A DNA stretch of 64,000 nucleotides, taken from contig NZ_JBPWOA010000018.1 in assembly GCF_051781005.1 (NCBI RefSeq), positions 1 through 64,000 on the forward strand, read 5' to 3'. Source of the DNA: Anabaena sp051781005 (GTDB taxonomy: Bacteria > Cyanobacteriota > Cyanobacteriia > Cyanobacteriales > Nostocaceae). The notes below the pieces were generated by a model. The model was not told where the DNA came from. It made no database searches and worked only from the letters and a program-made list of their open reading frames with translations. The translations under genes were made by a program, and so were the position numbers. Below, piece after piece: positions 43,425 to 52,647 of this stretch (the stretch's first letter is position 1; every line of letters begins with the position of its first letter).

Positions 43425-43880
43425 GCTATCCCTGTTGACGGTAAACAACCGTTAGTTATCTCCTTAATATACATCAAGGGATTTGACACTCTGCCCTCTA
43501 AAGAGAGGCAGATTCTTTAAGACTGGCTTAAAAGGGATAGTCAAATATCCCCCTAGACGCTCAAAACAACTATCAAAAAGATGCTGCAATTGCGCTTACT
43601 TTTACCAAATTATTCCGCGATCCTAGGTCCATCACAATGCCAGTTCGGTACGCTCAACATCCTGCCGTTACTTGCTCGTCTAGTCGTTTCGCGCGGGAGC
43701 GTTCGGTTCTTCGTTGCAGGGATTTCGCCTTACTAGGAGTGCTTCTTCACGTAGATGGTTATTCCTACTTGCTACCGAATATTCTACCATTTTTGAATGC
43801 AGATAAATCTGCACTCTTCGAGAAGCAAGCTACCTGTCCTTTTTCCACCCCGCTTTAAAAACACGGGGCTACCAAACGAA
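43425..43880. mobile_element. Probable non-autonomous or decayed transposable element
   Basis: A 450-base block with many palindromes and no real gene: GGCAGAG...CTCTGCC (about 43429 and 43489), GGGATA/TATCCC (about 43533-43550), TGCAGATAAATCTGCA (43798 region), and a GC-rich stem near 43853-43872 (CCCCG...CGGGG). Subterminal hairpins and a decayed minus-strand frame (containing NHLREEALLVRRNPCNEEP) suggest an IS200/IS605-like derivative, which is uncertain. Other short frames here are not credible genes. Confidence 0.35.
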
Positions 43881-44046
43881 ACTTCTGTACTATTTGCGTG
43901 TTTCCCGATTTTTGAGAATCTTGAAAAAACCACCTTATTTAATTTGGGCTATTTTTTTAGTGTGTGCAAAGACACATTTTTATGGGAATACTATTGATGA
44001 AAACCAAATATACCCAGTTATTAGCTAAGTGGAGGAATCTTAAACA

Positions 44047-44421
44047 ATGTCTATAGATCAACTACAGCCTGTAACTCAGCAACAAGCAAGTGTCTATCTC
44101 CCCTATATTCAGCAAAGCAAACGAAATTTCTTGCCTTATGCCATCAGTCTTTATCAAAAAGGCTTTGTGGAAGGACACCGCAAAATAGAAGGCAGTGATA
44201 ATATTCCCTTTATCGCTACCTGGAATGTTGCTACCCTACCATCAGACCTCACCCGCTGCCGAATCCAGTTTGATGGCAATGCTGAATTAGGTTATGAAGT
44301 GATGATGGCTAGTTTTGAGTTTATTAATTTCTTAATTGAATTAATGGAAAACCATAAGCGCCAAAAAATTAGTGATTTTTCTATAACCTTTTACCGCAAA
44401 CTGCTGCGTGTAGAAGAATAA
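44047..44421 (+). CDS. Conserved-looking cyanobacterial hypothetical protein
   Basis: 124 residues, mixed alpha-beta without membrane segment: an N-terminal helical part (QQASVYLPYIQQSKRNFLPY), then IPFIATWNVATLPSDLTRCR, a beta segment, and a helical part FINFLIELMENHKRQKISDF followed by the basic end YRKLLRVEE. GGAGG lies 10 bases before the ATG. The family is not named here; similar proteins are found next to DRTGG-type genes in Nostocales, from memory. It may be co-transcribed with the gene at 44597 across a 175-base gap. Confidence 0.7.
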   Translation: MSIDQLQPVTQQQASVYLPYIQQSKRNFLPYAISLYQKGFVEGHRKIEGSDNIPFIATWNVATLPSDLTRCRIQFDGNAELGYEVMMASFEFINFLIELMENHKRQKISDFSITFYRKLLRVEE

Positions 44422-44596
44422 GAGGAGCAGGGGGCAGGGGCAAGCAGAAAAAATAAATAAATATAAATACTCTCCCCCAATCCCTAGTCTCCTCCCGAAC
44501 TGATTTGGTCAAAGCGTCAGCCTTCCATCAGAAGCAACTAAAATTAGGAAACACCTAGCTGGGTTCAACAGACTTTTGAAATTAGGAGTGCATGGC

Positions 44597-45691
44597 GTGC
44601 CAACATCTGCTAAATATTTGCTGATTGGATCAGTAGAGACTTACAGTGGTAAATCCGCAACAATTTTAGGGTTGTCTCATCAGCTAAAGCAAAAAGGACT
44701 GGACATAGCCTACGGTAAACCACTGGGTACTTGTTCAGAGTCCGCAGATGGAACCTTAGTTGAAGAAGATGTTCAGTTTATTACTCAGAGCCTAAAATTG
44801 CCGGAAAACCGCGTTGCACCGACTTTGTTAGCTTTAGATGAGGCCAGTGTCCAAAAACGCTTACGTGGTGAAGATCACACTAATTATCAGCAGTTACTAG
44901 GACAGCATTATTTACAAATACCAAGAGGTGATTTGGTGCTGTTAGAAGGGCCGGGTGATTTACCAGAAGGTAATTTGTTTGGCTTGTCTATGCTGCAAGT
45001 TGCTGAAGTCTTAGATACTGCCGTGTTATTAGTACATCGTTATAAGTCACTACTTTCAGTTGAAGCCTTGTTGTCTGCTAAGAAGCAGGTAGGCGATCGC
45101 TTGATTGGTGTGGTGATCAATGAAGTTCCAGCCGAACAATTAGACGTATGTGATAAGCTGTTACGTCCATTTTTGGAACAAGAAGGGATTCCTGTACTAG
45201 CGATGCTGCCTAAAAGCGACTTGCTTCGCAGTGTTAGCGTGGGAGAACTGGTAAAACAGTTAAAAGCCGAAGTTCTCTGTCGCAGCGATCGCTTGGATTT
45301 ATTGGTAGAAAGTCTGGCCATTGGGGCTATGAATGTCAATGCGGCTGTCAAGTATTTCCGCAAACGCCGTAATAAAGCGGTAGTTACAGGGGGCGATCGC
45401 GTAGAAATTCAGCAAGCAGCTTTAGAAACTTCTACCCAATGTCTGATCCTCACAGGACAATTACCACCTCCTACCTTTATCCTCAATCGCGCCGAAGAAT
45501 TAGAAATTCCCATTTTGTCTGTTGACCTCGACACCTTAACCACAGTGGAAATTGTTGACCGCACTTTTGGTCAAGTCCGTGTCCACGAACCTCTAAAGGT
45601 AGAGTGCATTAGCCAGTTAATGTCCGAACATTTTGACATTAACCGTTTGTTATCTCAACTAGGATTAAATCCAGCCGCGACTATATCTTAG
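44597..45691 (+). CDS. BioD-like/DRTGG domain protein (phosphotransacetylase N-terminal family)
   Basis: P-loop plus regulatory protein of about 364 residues. N-terminal BioD-like NTPase domain: YLLIGSVETYSGKSATILG (P-loop) and later LVLLEGPGDLPEGN. C-terminal DRTGG domain beginning near GDRVEIQQAALE. This pair is found as the N-terminal part of some phosphotransacetylases but here there is no transacetylase domain. Several starts are possible; GTG 44597 (MPTSAKYLLIGS) is chosen because TTAGGAG lies 8-9 bases upstream. Function unknown, perhaps acetate or carbon-flux sensing. Confidence 0.8.
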   Translation: MPTSAKYLLIGSVETYSGKSATILGLSHQLKQKGLDIAYGKPLGTCSESADGTLVEEDVQFITQSLKLPENRVAPTLLALDEASVQKRLRGEDHTNYQQLLGQHYLQIPRGDLVLLEGPGDLPEGNLFGLSMLQVAEVLDTAVLLVHRYKSLLSVEALLSAKKQVGDRLIGVVINEVPAEQLDVCDKLLRPFLEQEGIPVLAMLPKSDLLRSVSVGELVKQLKAEVLCRSDRLDLLVESLAIGAMNVNAAVKYFRKRRNKAVVTGGDRVEIQQAALETSTQCLILTGQLPPPTFILNRAEELEIPILSVDLDTLTTVEIVDRTFGQVRVHEPLKVECISQLMSEHFDINRLLSQLGLNPAATIS

Positions 45692-45717
45692 TCAGGATTT
45701 ACGCAACTGCTATATCA

Positions 45718-45784
45718 GTATGGTGCGTCAGACTTCATAATTTGGTAACAATCAACATATTTTCGGCATCTGACGCACCCTACA
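45718..45784. repeat. Inverted repeat element TGGTGCGTCAGA...TCTGACGCACC
   Basis: Perfect 11-bp arms (45721-45731 and 45769-45779) with a 37-base loop. The type GGTGCGTCAGA/TCTGACGCACC is a widely dispersed Nostocales repeat, from memory. It may end the preceding transcript. Confidence 0.8.
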
Positions 45785-45851
45785 AAAGACATTGAGTTTC
45801 ATTATGCACCCCAATTACTAGTTAATCGCCAAGGTAAATCCTACTTTGGGG

Positions 45852-46061
45852 TTACAAATGAGCCAACAATGTACCTTCATTTCCGCTAATGAAGTATACA
45901 TTTTTACCATTGTTTGAAACGTTTCCAGCTACAAAATCTTTGTTACCTAGCGAAGAAATTGAGAAAACGTAGCAATCTGTAACTCTAGTTGGCTTCCCAC
46001 CTACACGCTGTTTGGTAGAATATCTGGGTTGTTTAATCTGATTACTCCATCTTTGAGCCAG
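45852..46061 (-). pseudogene. Open minus-strand frame of 69 codons without a start codon
   Basis: Reads ...VGGKPTRVTDCYVFSISSLG followed by NKDFVAGNVSNNGKNVYFIS and GNEGTLLAHL, then stop. It is open upstream to a TGA at 46062-46064 but has no ATG, GTG or TTG start. The composition looks protein-like. It overlaps the beginning of the gene at 46029. A decayed gene or chance; not recognised. Confidence 0.3.
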
Positions 46062-46556
46062 TCAACCGACATCATCAACCTTGATACATTAGCGCAAGAA
46101 CTAGCAACAATCCAGCAAACAGGTTCTAAACGAATTGCTTTGTTGGGTTCTCGTCATGTGCCAATTACTCATCAAAATCTCATTGAAATGATGACTTATG
46201 CCCTAGTCTTATCGGGCAATCGTGTCATCACTTCCGGTGCTACAGGTACTAATTCAGCTGCCATTCGGGGTGCAACACGGGCTGATGCAAACTTGTTGAC
46301 GGTAATCCTACCCCAGAGTTTGGAACGCCAGCCCCATGAATCGCGCCAACAACTAGAACAAGTCATGCATCTAGTTGAAAATCCCAGCAATGACAATCTA
46401 TCTTTGGCTGAAGCAAGTTATTTGTGTAACAAGGAGATTGTCTCTCGTTGTCAACAACTGATCTGCTTTGCTTTTCACGATAGTCGCACCCTGCTGCAAA
46501 CTTGTGGAGACGCAGAAGAACAAAGAAAAGTGGTGACACTGTTCTACTTTGACTAA
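46029..46556 (+). CDS. Rossmann-like DprA/LOG-type (SLOG) protein
   Basis: 175 residues with a SLOG-type nucleotide-binding pattern: RIALLGSRHVPITHQNLIEM, VLSGNRVITSGATGTNSAAI, and later CNKEIVSRCQQLICFAFHDS. Similar cyanobacterial proteins are labelled DNA recombination-mediator protein A, but the central DprA helix-rich part is missing. The real function is unknown, and nucleotide or nucleotide-signal binding is likely. Start uncertain: TTG 46029 is the farthest; TTG 46053 is also possible, and no ATG lies upstream of the first beta strand. Confidence 0.7.
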   Translation: MFNLITPSLSQSTDIINLDTLAQELATIQQTGSKRIALLGSRHVPITHQNLIEMMTYALVLSGNRVITSGATGTNSAAIRGATRADANLLTVILPQSLERQPHESRQQLEQVMHLVENPSNDNLSLAEASYLCNKEIVSRCQQLICFAFHDSRTLLQTCGDAEEQRKVVTLFYFD

Positions 46557-46692
46557 AGTGAAACGTAGTCTCCACATAGCTAATGATAGAGATGGGAAAT
46601 TACCATTGGGTACTGGGTAATGTTTTTTCTGAATTACCCAGTACCCCTTCGCACTTACTCACCAAAAGCTACTACCAGTATTTATTAGGTTA

Positions 46693-47112
46693 ATGTCACT
46701 ATTACAACTGCCCATACCTGCTATTTTTCTGTACTCTATTGCTGCTGCCGTTGGGCTAATTTATGTACCTTATTTATTGGTAGCCTACGGTCGAGTGCGG
46801 GTTGGGTTTGATCTTTCTGCGCCTCGTGCCATGTTTGATAAATTACCGCCCTATGCCCAAAGAGCTACGTGGGCGCACCAAAACTCCTTTGAGGCGTTTA
46901 TGATTTTTGCAGCCGCTGCATTAATGGCCTATGTAACAGGAGTGAATTCTCCCCAGGCAGGAATGGCTGCGATCGCATTTATCCCAGCTCGGTTGCTATA
47001 CTCTTTCTTCTATATTGTGAATATACCTCTTTTGCGATCGCTCATGTTTGGCATCGGCTCTTTTAGCTCTGGAACCCTCTTCTACCTGAGTATCATGCAA
47101 ATTAGAGGATAG
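46693..47112 (+). CDS. MAPEG family membrane protein
   Basis: 139 residues, four membrane helices typical of MAPEG (membrane-associated proteins in eicosanoid and glutathione metabolism). Core motif AQRATWAHQNSFEAFMIFAAAALMAYVTG (Arg/His/Asn-Glu pattern in the second helix region) and FIPARLLYSFFYIVNIPLLRSL (Arg and Tyr near the third helix). Bacterial members may bind glutathione, but this is untested for this branch. It stands alone between the SLOG and YajQ genes. Confidence 0.85.
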   Translation: MSLLQLPIPAIFLYSIAAAVGLIYVPYLLVAYGRVRVGFDLSAPRAMFDKLPPYAQRATWAHQNSFEAFMIFAAAALMAYVTGVNSPQAGMAAIAFIPARLLYSFFYIVNIPLLRSLMFGIGSFSSGTLFYLSIMQIRG

Positions 47113-47233
47113 AAGATTGGGGAAATGGTGAGATTAATAACCCAATCACCATATGCCTAACGGCAGGCTACCGCCAACACCAATTCCAAAATCCAAAATC
47201 CAAAATTAAACATCTCACATCCAAAAATCTGTT

Positions 47234-47725
47234 ATGGCTTCTACTTTTTCTTTTGACATTGTGAGCGACTTTGACCGCCAAGAATTAGTCAATGCTATTG
47301 ATCAAGTAGTGCGAGACATCAAAAGCCGTTACGATCTCAAAGATACGAAAACGACTGTCGAGTTAGGCGAAACAACTATTACAATCAGTACCGACAGCGA
47401 TATGACTTTAGATGCTGTACACGGCATACTGCGTGAAAAAGCAGCTAAACGCAACCTCTCGCAAAAAATCTTTGATTTTGGCAAAGTTGAATCTGCCAGT
47501 GGTAATCGCGTGCGTCAAGAAATTACCCTCCAAAAAGGCATCAGTCAAGAAATTGCCAAACAAATTTCCAAATTGATTCGTGACGAATTTAAAAAAGTGC
47601 AAGCCTCAATTCAAGGTGATGCCGTGCGGGTTACAGCGAAAGCCAAAGATGACCTGCAAACTGTTATCCAGCGACTCAAGCAAGAAGACCTTCCTGTAGC
47701 TTTGCAATTTACAAACTATCGTTAG
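47234..47725 (+). CDS. yajQ: YajQ family nucleotide-binding protein
   Basis: 163 residues, two ferredoxin-like domains. Motifs: MASTFSFDIVSDFDRQELVN at the start, SRYDLKDTKTTVEL, KAAKRNLSQKIFDFGKVE, and VRVTAKAKDDLQTVIQRLKQ near the end. YajQ proteins bind GTP or cyclic di-GMP in some bacteria (in Xanthomonas XC_3703 binds c-di-GMP); whether this one does is unknown. The ATG at 47234 gives standard length. A heptamer repeat after the stop probably terminates it and the convergent GST gene. Confidence 0.92.
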   Translation: MASTFSFDIVSDFDRQELVNAIDQVVRDIKSRYDLKDTKTTVELGETTITISTDSDMTLDAVHGILREKAAKRNLSQKIFDFGKVESASGNRVRQEITLQKGISQEIAKQISKLIRDEFKKVQASIQGDAVRVTAKAKDDLQTVIQRLKQEDLPVALQFTNYR

Positions 47726-47729
47726 GGAT

Positions 47730-47800
47730 TACTGAGTACAGAGTACCGAGTACCGAGTGGTTGACTCTCGTTCCTACTCGTTACTCATCTCTTTGTACTG
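47730..47800. repeat. Heptamer fold-back between yajQ and GST genes
   Basis: GAGTACC/GAGTACA units on the left and ACTCGTT/TACTCGT units on the right can pair as an imperfect hairpin between convergent genes. Confidence 0.75.
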
Positions 47801-47815
47801 ACTTGCACCCTGCGT

Positions 47816-48376
47816 CTAACTACGTCCTGCACTGATACTTTTTTGAAAAGCAGGACGTTCACTCATTTGCTGAATATACTTCAACATCGCTGGGTAGGCA
47901 CTCAAATCTAGCTTCAACATGATGGGAATATAGGCGAGTATAGATCCCACAGCCACATCAGCAGCAGTAAATTCATTACCCAGCAAGAAAGGTTGTTGCC
48001 CTAATATTTCATCTAGGGAAGTTAATAAGCGGGGCATTTCCCTCTCCCGATTAGCTTCCACAAAAATTCCTGTAGCCAAACTGGAATTGCCAAATAATAC
48101 CCACTGAGAAATTATGGCGCGTTCCTCTAGTGATAATGGCTTATTGCCATACTTTTCGGCAAGATACAACAAAATTGCTCCAGATTCCCACAGTTGAAAA
48201 TCGCCATCAACAATTGCTGGTACTTTACCTATGGGGTTAATTGCTAGGTACTCAGGTTGTAGGTGTTCACCTGCTTTCATATCCAGCAGCACAAATTCAT
48301 AGGGAACTTCAAGTTCCTCTAAGTACCATTGGACAATTGATGCACGGCTAAAAGTGCTACCGTAAAGTTTTAGCAT
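47816..48376 (-). CDS. Glutathione S-transferase family protein
   Basis: 186 residues. N-terminal thioredoxin-like domain with MLKLYGSTFSRASIVQWYLE (the Ser/Tyr glutathione-activating region) and GKVPAIVDGDFQLWESGAIL (the Pro and Glu-Ser glutathione contacts). The C-terminal helical domain includes GNEFTAADVAVGSIL, the N-capping Asp. Likely detoxification of electrophiles; the substrate is not deducible. The 158-codon open frame upstream ends 12 bases before this start, so they are probably one transcript. Confidence 0.92.
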   Translation of the reverse strand: MLKLYGSTFSRASIVQWYLEELEVPYEFVLLDMKAGEHLQPEYLAINPIGKVPAIVDGDFQLWESGAILLYLAEKYGNKPLSLEERAIISQWVLFGNSSLATGIFVEANREREMPRLLTSLDEILGQQPFLLGNEFTAADVAVGSILAYIPIMLKLDLSAYPAMLKYIQQMSERPAFQKSISAGRS

Positions 48377-48388
48377 AATTACCTAAAA

Positions 48389-48853
48389 TTAAAGAACTTT
48401 ATGAGTGTGGGAATGCTGTTTAATGTTGTCTTCTTTGCTAACAACTCTGGCAGCATTTAGTACCCGTTTACGTTCTGTAGAATAATTGAAATCGCTTTTG
48501 GTTACACCTACAGGTATAAATGATTGGGCTGATTGACGACGCTTGTAAGTACGAGCAGCGGAAAATGCTCTTAGCACAAATTCATCTCCAAACTGCGCTG
48601 ACTCTGGAAGTCCATGAGGTAAAACCAGTGTGTCACCTTCTAGGATAGCGCCTAGAGTAGTTGCATAAGCAAGCTTGTAGGATGTAGGAATGCCTTTTAA
48701 TATCGCTTCCAAGGCTGCTGAGGGAATAGGCTCTATAACTTCAATTTGATGCACTTCTCCATCATCTTTGTAGAAGCAAGTTGCCAAACCGATCACAATG
48801 TAATCATCGGCTGTGAGGTCGGGAGCATCTGGATAAGAAATTGCTGTTGTCAT
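48389..48853 (-). CDS. Conserved-looking cyanobacterial hypothetical protein
   Basis: 154 residues from ATG 48853 (MTTAISYPDAPDLTADDYIV); a GTG at 48865 would add four residues. The middle reads GLATCFYKDDGEVHQIEVIEPIPSAALEAI, a mainly alpha-beta pattern, and the C-terminal part is basic (RTYKRRQS, STERKRVLNAARVVS) with a His-rich end. No membrane segment. Similar proteins are present across cyanobacteria, from memory, without known function. It lies directly upstream of the GST gene on the same strand. Confidence 0.72.
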   Translation of the reverse strand: MTTAISYPDAPDLTADDYIVIGLATCFYKDDGEVHQIEVIEPIPSAALEAILKGIPTSYKLAYATTLGAILEGDTLVLPHGLPESAQFGDEFVLRAFSAARTYKRRQSAQSFIPVGVTKSDFNYSTERKRVLNAARVVSKEDNIKQHSHTHKVL

Positions 48854-48865
48854 GGAAAAATTCAC

Positions 48866-49205
48866 TCAATAATTTAAATCTAGGGAAATGGGAAGGATCA
48901 GGCAGATGGAGGACGGGTAGAATCTTGATCTTTGCTTCTGCTGTCACCTAAATTTCCGGGCTTGTTGGCATTCTACCAATTTGTCACTGATACTACTTGA
49001 CTATTCTTGAATATTGAGCTAATTCTTTCAGGAATTCGACTTGTGGGTGAAGTATATATTATTGGGCTGATAGCTCAATTTTTTAAGTAGTTTAAATTTA
49101 GTCGGTTCAGCATAGACTCCTGAACAAGTGACACAGTGGCTAAACCACTTGTAGGCAAAAAACTATAATTTGATTTCACAGAGCGAGTAGCTCAGGCAGG
49201 AATAT
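48866..49205. other. 340-base intergenic region
   Basis: Holds the divergent promoters of the hypothetical gene at 48853 and the TPR gene. No RNA gene or repeat recognised apart from short AT-rich runs. Confidence 0.4.
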
Positions 49206-49928
49206 ATGGATCATTACTCCTTTTTAGCTTCTGGCAGTCAGAAAAATCAACTATACAGAGATGGGCAGAAAAATACTGTATATACAAAAACTGGAGTTAA
49301 AGATAGTAGTAAATCTCAGGTTGAAGACAGCTATTTACGGTCTTGTGCTTTAAAGTTAGCTCACCAAGGAGATTACACTAAAGCGATCGCTTTGTTAAGC
49401 CAACTCATTGATAGTCATCCTCACAATGCAGTCGATTACAACAACCGGGGTCTAATTTATTTTCAAAGTGGTGAATCGCAAAAAGCACTGCATGACTACA
49501 ATACAGCAATGCGAATAAATCCTAAGTTAGCTAGTGCTTATAATAACCGAGCTAATTACTATGCTGCTTGTGGAGAGTTAACAGCAGCACTAGCTGATTA
49601 TGATCAGGCTTTAGATTTGAATCCCCGTCATGTTCGCGCTTGGATTAACCGAGGTATTACCCTGCGTGATTTGGGGCAATATAAGGAAGCAATTGATAAT
49701 TTGGAAATTTCACTGCTGTTTGGTCAACTACAAGGTCATATTTGGGCTGAACGCGGCAGGACTTATCATCTGTGGGGTGACTGGAATTGTGCGATCGCAG
49801 ATTATTACCGCGCTCTTACACATATAAGTTCTGTGAACACCAAGGAAGATGTTTCTAGTTATCGCCTCCGGTTACAACTAGAAAATTGGTTAAATGAATT
49901 GCTGTTTCCCCAAAAGGCAGACTGGTAG
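49206..49928 (+). CDS. Tetratricopeptide-repeat protein
   Basis: 240 residues with about five TPR units from residue 45 on, for example NRGLIYFQSGESQKALHDYN, AYNNRANYYAACGELTAALA, NRGITLRDLGQYKEAIDNLE and ERGRTYHLWGDWNCAIADYY. There is no signal peptide. TPR proteins of this type act as scaffolds in assembly of photosystems or other complexes in cyanobacteria, but this one's partner is unknown. The N-terminal 45 residues are polar and probably disordered. It is a single gene. Confidence 0.85.
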   Translation: MDHYSFLASGSQKNQLYRDGQKNTVYTKTGVKDSSKSQVEDSYLRSCALKLAHQGDYTKAIALLSQLIDSHPHNAVDYNNRGLIYFQSGESQKALHDYNTAMRINPKLASAYNNRANYYAACGELTAALADYDQALDLNPRHVRAWINRGITLRDLGQYKEAIDNLEISLLFGQLQGHIWAERGRTYHLWGDWNCAIADYYRALTHISSVNTKEDVSSYRLRLQLENWLNELLFPQKADW

Positions 49929-50276
49929 ATTTTTAACAAATTCAAAATTTAAAATTAAAATAATTTGTAATAGTGCTGACCGCAGGCTACGCTAACGTAA
50001 TTCGTAAGCCTTTGATGCTAAATATATTCAGATGTCAGCAATACAACCCTTTTGGTGAATAAATAATTTTTTCACTCTTATTCAGCACTTTATTTTTAGC
50101 TGTCTGGACAGTTTGAGATAGGATTTTGATCTGAAAAGCTGGCCTTTTAAGGTGTAAAATTCCTCACTCAGAAGAACTTTAATTCCTACAAGTGCCGCTT
50201 TATAGACTCACTGTTCAATAAATCTGACGTAGATATTTGTAAAAAACTCAGAATTATCAAAAACCTAAAATTTGCT
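49929..50276. other. 348-base intergenic region
   Basis: No gene or RNA seen. It includes a short dispersed motif (GACCGCAGGCTACGCTAACG, about 49978). Confidence 0.4.
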
Positions 50277-50687
50277 TTACGGTGTGGAATTTGATCTTTC
50301 AGCATCTTTGCGATCTGGATTAATCAGTACTACTTGCCGCTGGCTGGGATCAAAACGATATGACTGCTCTTGCCTGATACTCTTAGCTTGGCGGGGATCA
50401 AAGTTGCGGCTAAATTCCGCCCTTAAATTACTAACACGTCCTTCCATTAGCTTGACTTCCGTGCGGATTTCTCGCAACTTGTCTTGCTGTAGCCAGTGAT
50501 AAGGCAAAAGCTGTACTAAGGCAGATACAGCGGCTGTAAGAATAACCAAGTTAACAGTTATTTTGGCAGTGGTTTCTAGTGCCATTATCTGGTAAGAACG
50601 CTGGCGAAGATGTTTTTTTGGTCGAGGTACAGAAGGACGCTGTTTTTCTGGCTGTAGCGGGGGGGTGGATGGTTGAAAGGCGTTCAT
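50277..50687 (-). CDS. Slr1601-like small membrane protein (possible cell-division link)
   Basis: 136 residues. A Pro/basic-rich N-terminus (residues 1-30), then one membrane helix at about 42-62 (TVNLVILTAAVSALVQLL), a helical linker (QQDKLREIRTEVKLMEGRVSNLRAEF) typical of coiled coils, and a basic tail. The layout resembles the FtsL/DivIC type, and it matches, as I recall, the Slr1601 family annotated as putative cell-division proteins. Single gene; psaM is 250 bases upstream on the same strand. Confidence 0.7.
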   Translation of the reverse strand: MNAFQPSTPPLQPEKQRPSVPRPKKHLRQRSYQIMALETTAKITVNLVILTAAVSALVQLLPYHWLQQDKLREIRTEVKLMEGRVSNLRAEFSRNFDPRQAKSIRQEQSYRFDPSQRQVVLINPDRKDAERSNSTP

Positions 50688-50938
50688 GATGCTAAAAAGA
50701 GCCTCGCTGATTGAAGGGCAGCACCGTCAAAAGCAAACTGGCGCTAATTTCGGCTTGATTTAGCTGCCATATTACTTCATTTTTTGTAAATTTCTACAAG
50801 TATTACATTATTAAAAAAAGTACCTGGCATACTTAAGTACGTTTTCTAGAAACTTTTGGCTCAAAGTCCTAAGAGTCTAGACACTGTACCCTGTATTGCC
50901 AGGATAAATTAGTCTTCTGAGCGTGTCACATCTGGGTG

Positions 50939-51034
50939 TTATTTGTAAAGTTCAGTAGCTAAACGCCAAGCCAAAATGCCTGGAATTAGAGCCACAGCTA
51001 GAGCGATGTACACTTGAGTATCTGATATGGACAT
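50939..51034 (-). CDS. psaM: Photosystem I reaction-centre subunit XII (PsaM)
   Basis: Very short gene of 31 codons plus stop, easily missed. The minus-strand frame from ATG 51034 reads MSISDTQVYIALAVALIPGI, then LAWRLATELYK and TAA. This is the full-length single-helix PsaM protein, which sits at the trimer interface of cyanobacterial photosystem I. The Asp-Thr-Gln-Val start and ATELYK end match known PsaM. The position is free of larger overlapping genes. Confidence 0.95.
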   Translation of the reverse strand: MSISDTQVYIALAVALIPGILAWRLATELYK

Positions 51035-51240
51035 GGTGGAAACCCTCTTAAACGTCAAACTATGATGATTAACACTTCCTTTACTACTTTTCCCTGTTTT
51101 GCCAAAATTGGGGAATATCTTGTAACAAGATGCAACAAAAACATGATTTGGAAGCAGGAGTCAGGAGTCAGGATAAAGATTAATGCTTTCCCTCTTTCTC
51201 ACTCCTTTCTATGTTCCCCGTTCTCTGTTCTCTGTAACCT

Positions 51241-52503
51241 ATGACTTTGTACTTGGGTATTGATTTTGGTACATCTGGCGCACGAGGTGTAGTGATTGAT
51301 GAAGAAGCTCGGATTGTTTCCCAAATGCGTCATTCTTGGGCATTGGTCACTGATTGGGTAAATTGCTGGGAGAAGACTTTATGGAGCCTTCTAGAGGGAA
51401 TTTCAGGGGAATGGCGACAAGAAATTGGTGCGATCGCTATCAACGGTACTTCTTCCACAATTTTGCTCACAGATGCCACTGGTCAACCTGTAGATGCCCC
51501 TCTATTGTACAACGATGCACGGGGATCAATGATGCTAAAGGATTTGAGCAGTATTACACCACCAAATCACACGGTTTTAAGTGCAACTTCCAGCCTCACC
51601 AAACTCTTATGGATGCAACAACTACCCATTGTTAGTCAAGCTAGATATTTACTACATCAAGCCGATTGGTTAGCTTTTTTATTGCATGGACAATTAGGTA
51701 TTAGCGATTATCACAACGCCTTAAAGCTGGGTTATGACGTAGAAAAATTGCAATATCCAGAATGGTTAGAAAAATTGCCAATACAGGTTCATTTACCGCA
51801 AGTTTTAGCTCCTGGTACTCCCATTGCTGAATTACGTCCAGAAATTGCGGCTAAATTTGGTTTTAGGCGTAATTGTTTAGTATGTGCAGGCACAACAGAT
51901 AGCATTGCGGCTTTTCTGGCTAGTGGGGCAAAATTACCAGGGGAAGCAGTAACTTCATTAGGTTCAACCTTGGTACTTAAACTTTTGAGTCGTACCCGTG
52001 TAGAAGATTCACAATATGGAATTTACAGCCATAAATTAGGTGATTTGTGGCTAACTGGTGGAGCTTCTAATACCGGAGGTGCGGTATTAAAAAAATTTTT
52101 TAGTAATGAGGAGTTAAGCAACTTGAGTCGGGAGATTGATCTATCAAAAGAAAGTGAGTTAGATTATTATCCATTATTGAAAGAAGGCGATCGCTTTCCC
52201 ATTAATGATCCCCACCTACCTCCAAGACTAGAACCCCGTCCAGATCATCCTAGAGAATTTTTACATGGCTTGTTAGCAAGTATGGCAAAAATTGAGGCGC
52301 GGGGATATGAATTATTACAACAACTAGGGTCTGACAAATTAACTCATGTTTATACTGCTGGTGGTGGTGCAGAAAATTCTACTTGGACAGTTATTAGAGA
52401 AAGGTATTTAAAAGTTCCTATATTTTCCTCTGTGAATACCGAAGCAGCTTATGGAACTGCTCTTTTAGCAATGCGGGGTATTAAGAGAGGAAAATTAAAT
52501 TAA
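51241..52503 (+). CDS. FGGY-family sugar kinase, probably D-ribulose kinase type
   Basis: 420 residues. N-terminal nucleotide-binding fold TLYLGIDFGTSGARGVVIDE and catalytic-type region INGTSSTILL, PLLYNDARG, then CAGTTDSIAAFL and the C-terminal ATP-binding part GGASNTGGAVLKKFF and VYTAGGGAENSTW. The short length (about 420 against about 480-500 for xylulokinases) and cyanobacterial context fit the D-ribulose kinase group (Synpcc7942_2462/XK1 type, from memory). Xylulokinase activity is not excluded. Single gene with a start directly at ATG 51241. Confidence 0.85.
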   Translation: MTLYLGIDFGTSGARGVVIDEEARIVSQMRHSWALVTDWVNCWEKTLWSLLEGISGEWRQEIGAIAINGTSSTILLTDATGQPVDAPLLYNDARGSMMLKDLSSITPPNHTVLSATSSLTKLLWMQQLPIVSQARYLLHQADWLAFLLHGQLGISDYHNALKLGYDVEKLQYPEWLEKLPIQVHLPQVLAPGTPIAELRPEIAAKFGFRRNCLVCAGTTDSIAAFLASGAKLPGEAVTSLGSTLVLKLLSRTRVEDSQYGIYSHKLGDLWLTGGASNTGGAVLKKFFSNEELSNLSREIDLSKESELDYYPLLKEGDRFPINDPHLPPRLEPRPDHPREFLHGLLASMAKIEARGYELLQQLGSDKLTHVYTAGGGAENSTWTVIRERYLKVPIFSSVNTEAAYGTALLAMRGIKRGKLN

Positions 52504-52647
52504 GACTTACAGAGTCAGGACAGTCAAAATATTATTTAAGGAATTGGTGAACCTAATAAGCTGCTAGAGTGAAAATGAAAAACCCTTGCCATAATGGGGA
52601 GGAGTTAATCCTGAACTAATCTGTTCACTAAAGACTGAAGATTCCCT

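Noticed and set aside
43637..43997. Two plus-strand frames of 66-73 codons
   Set aside because: Low-complexity, rich in Arg/Ser from palindromic DNA; no family resemblance.
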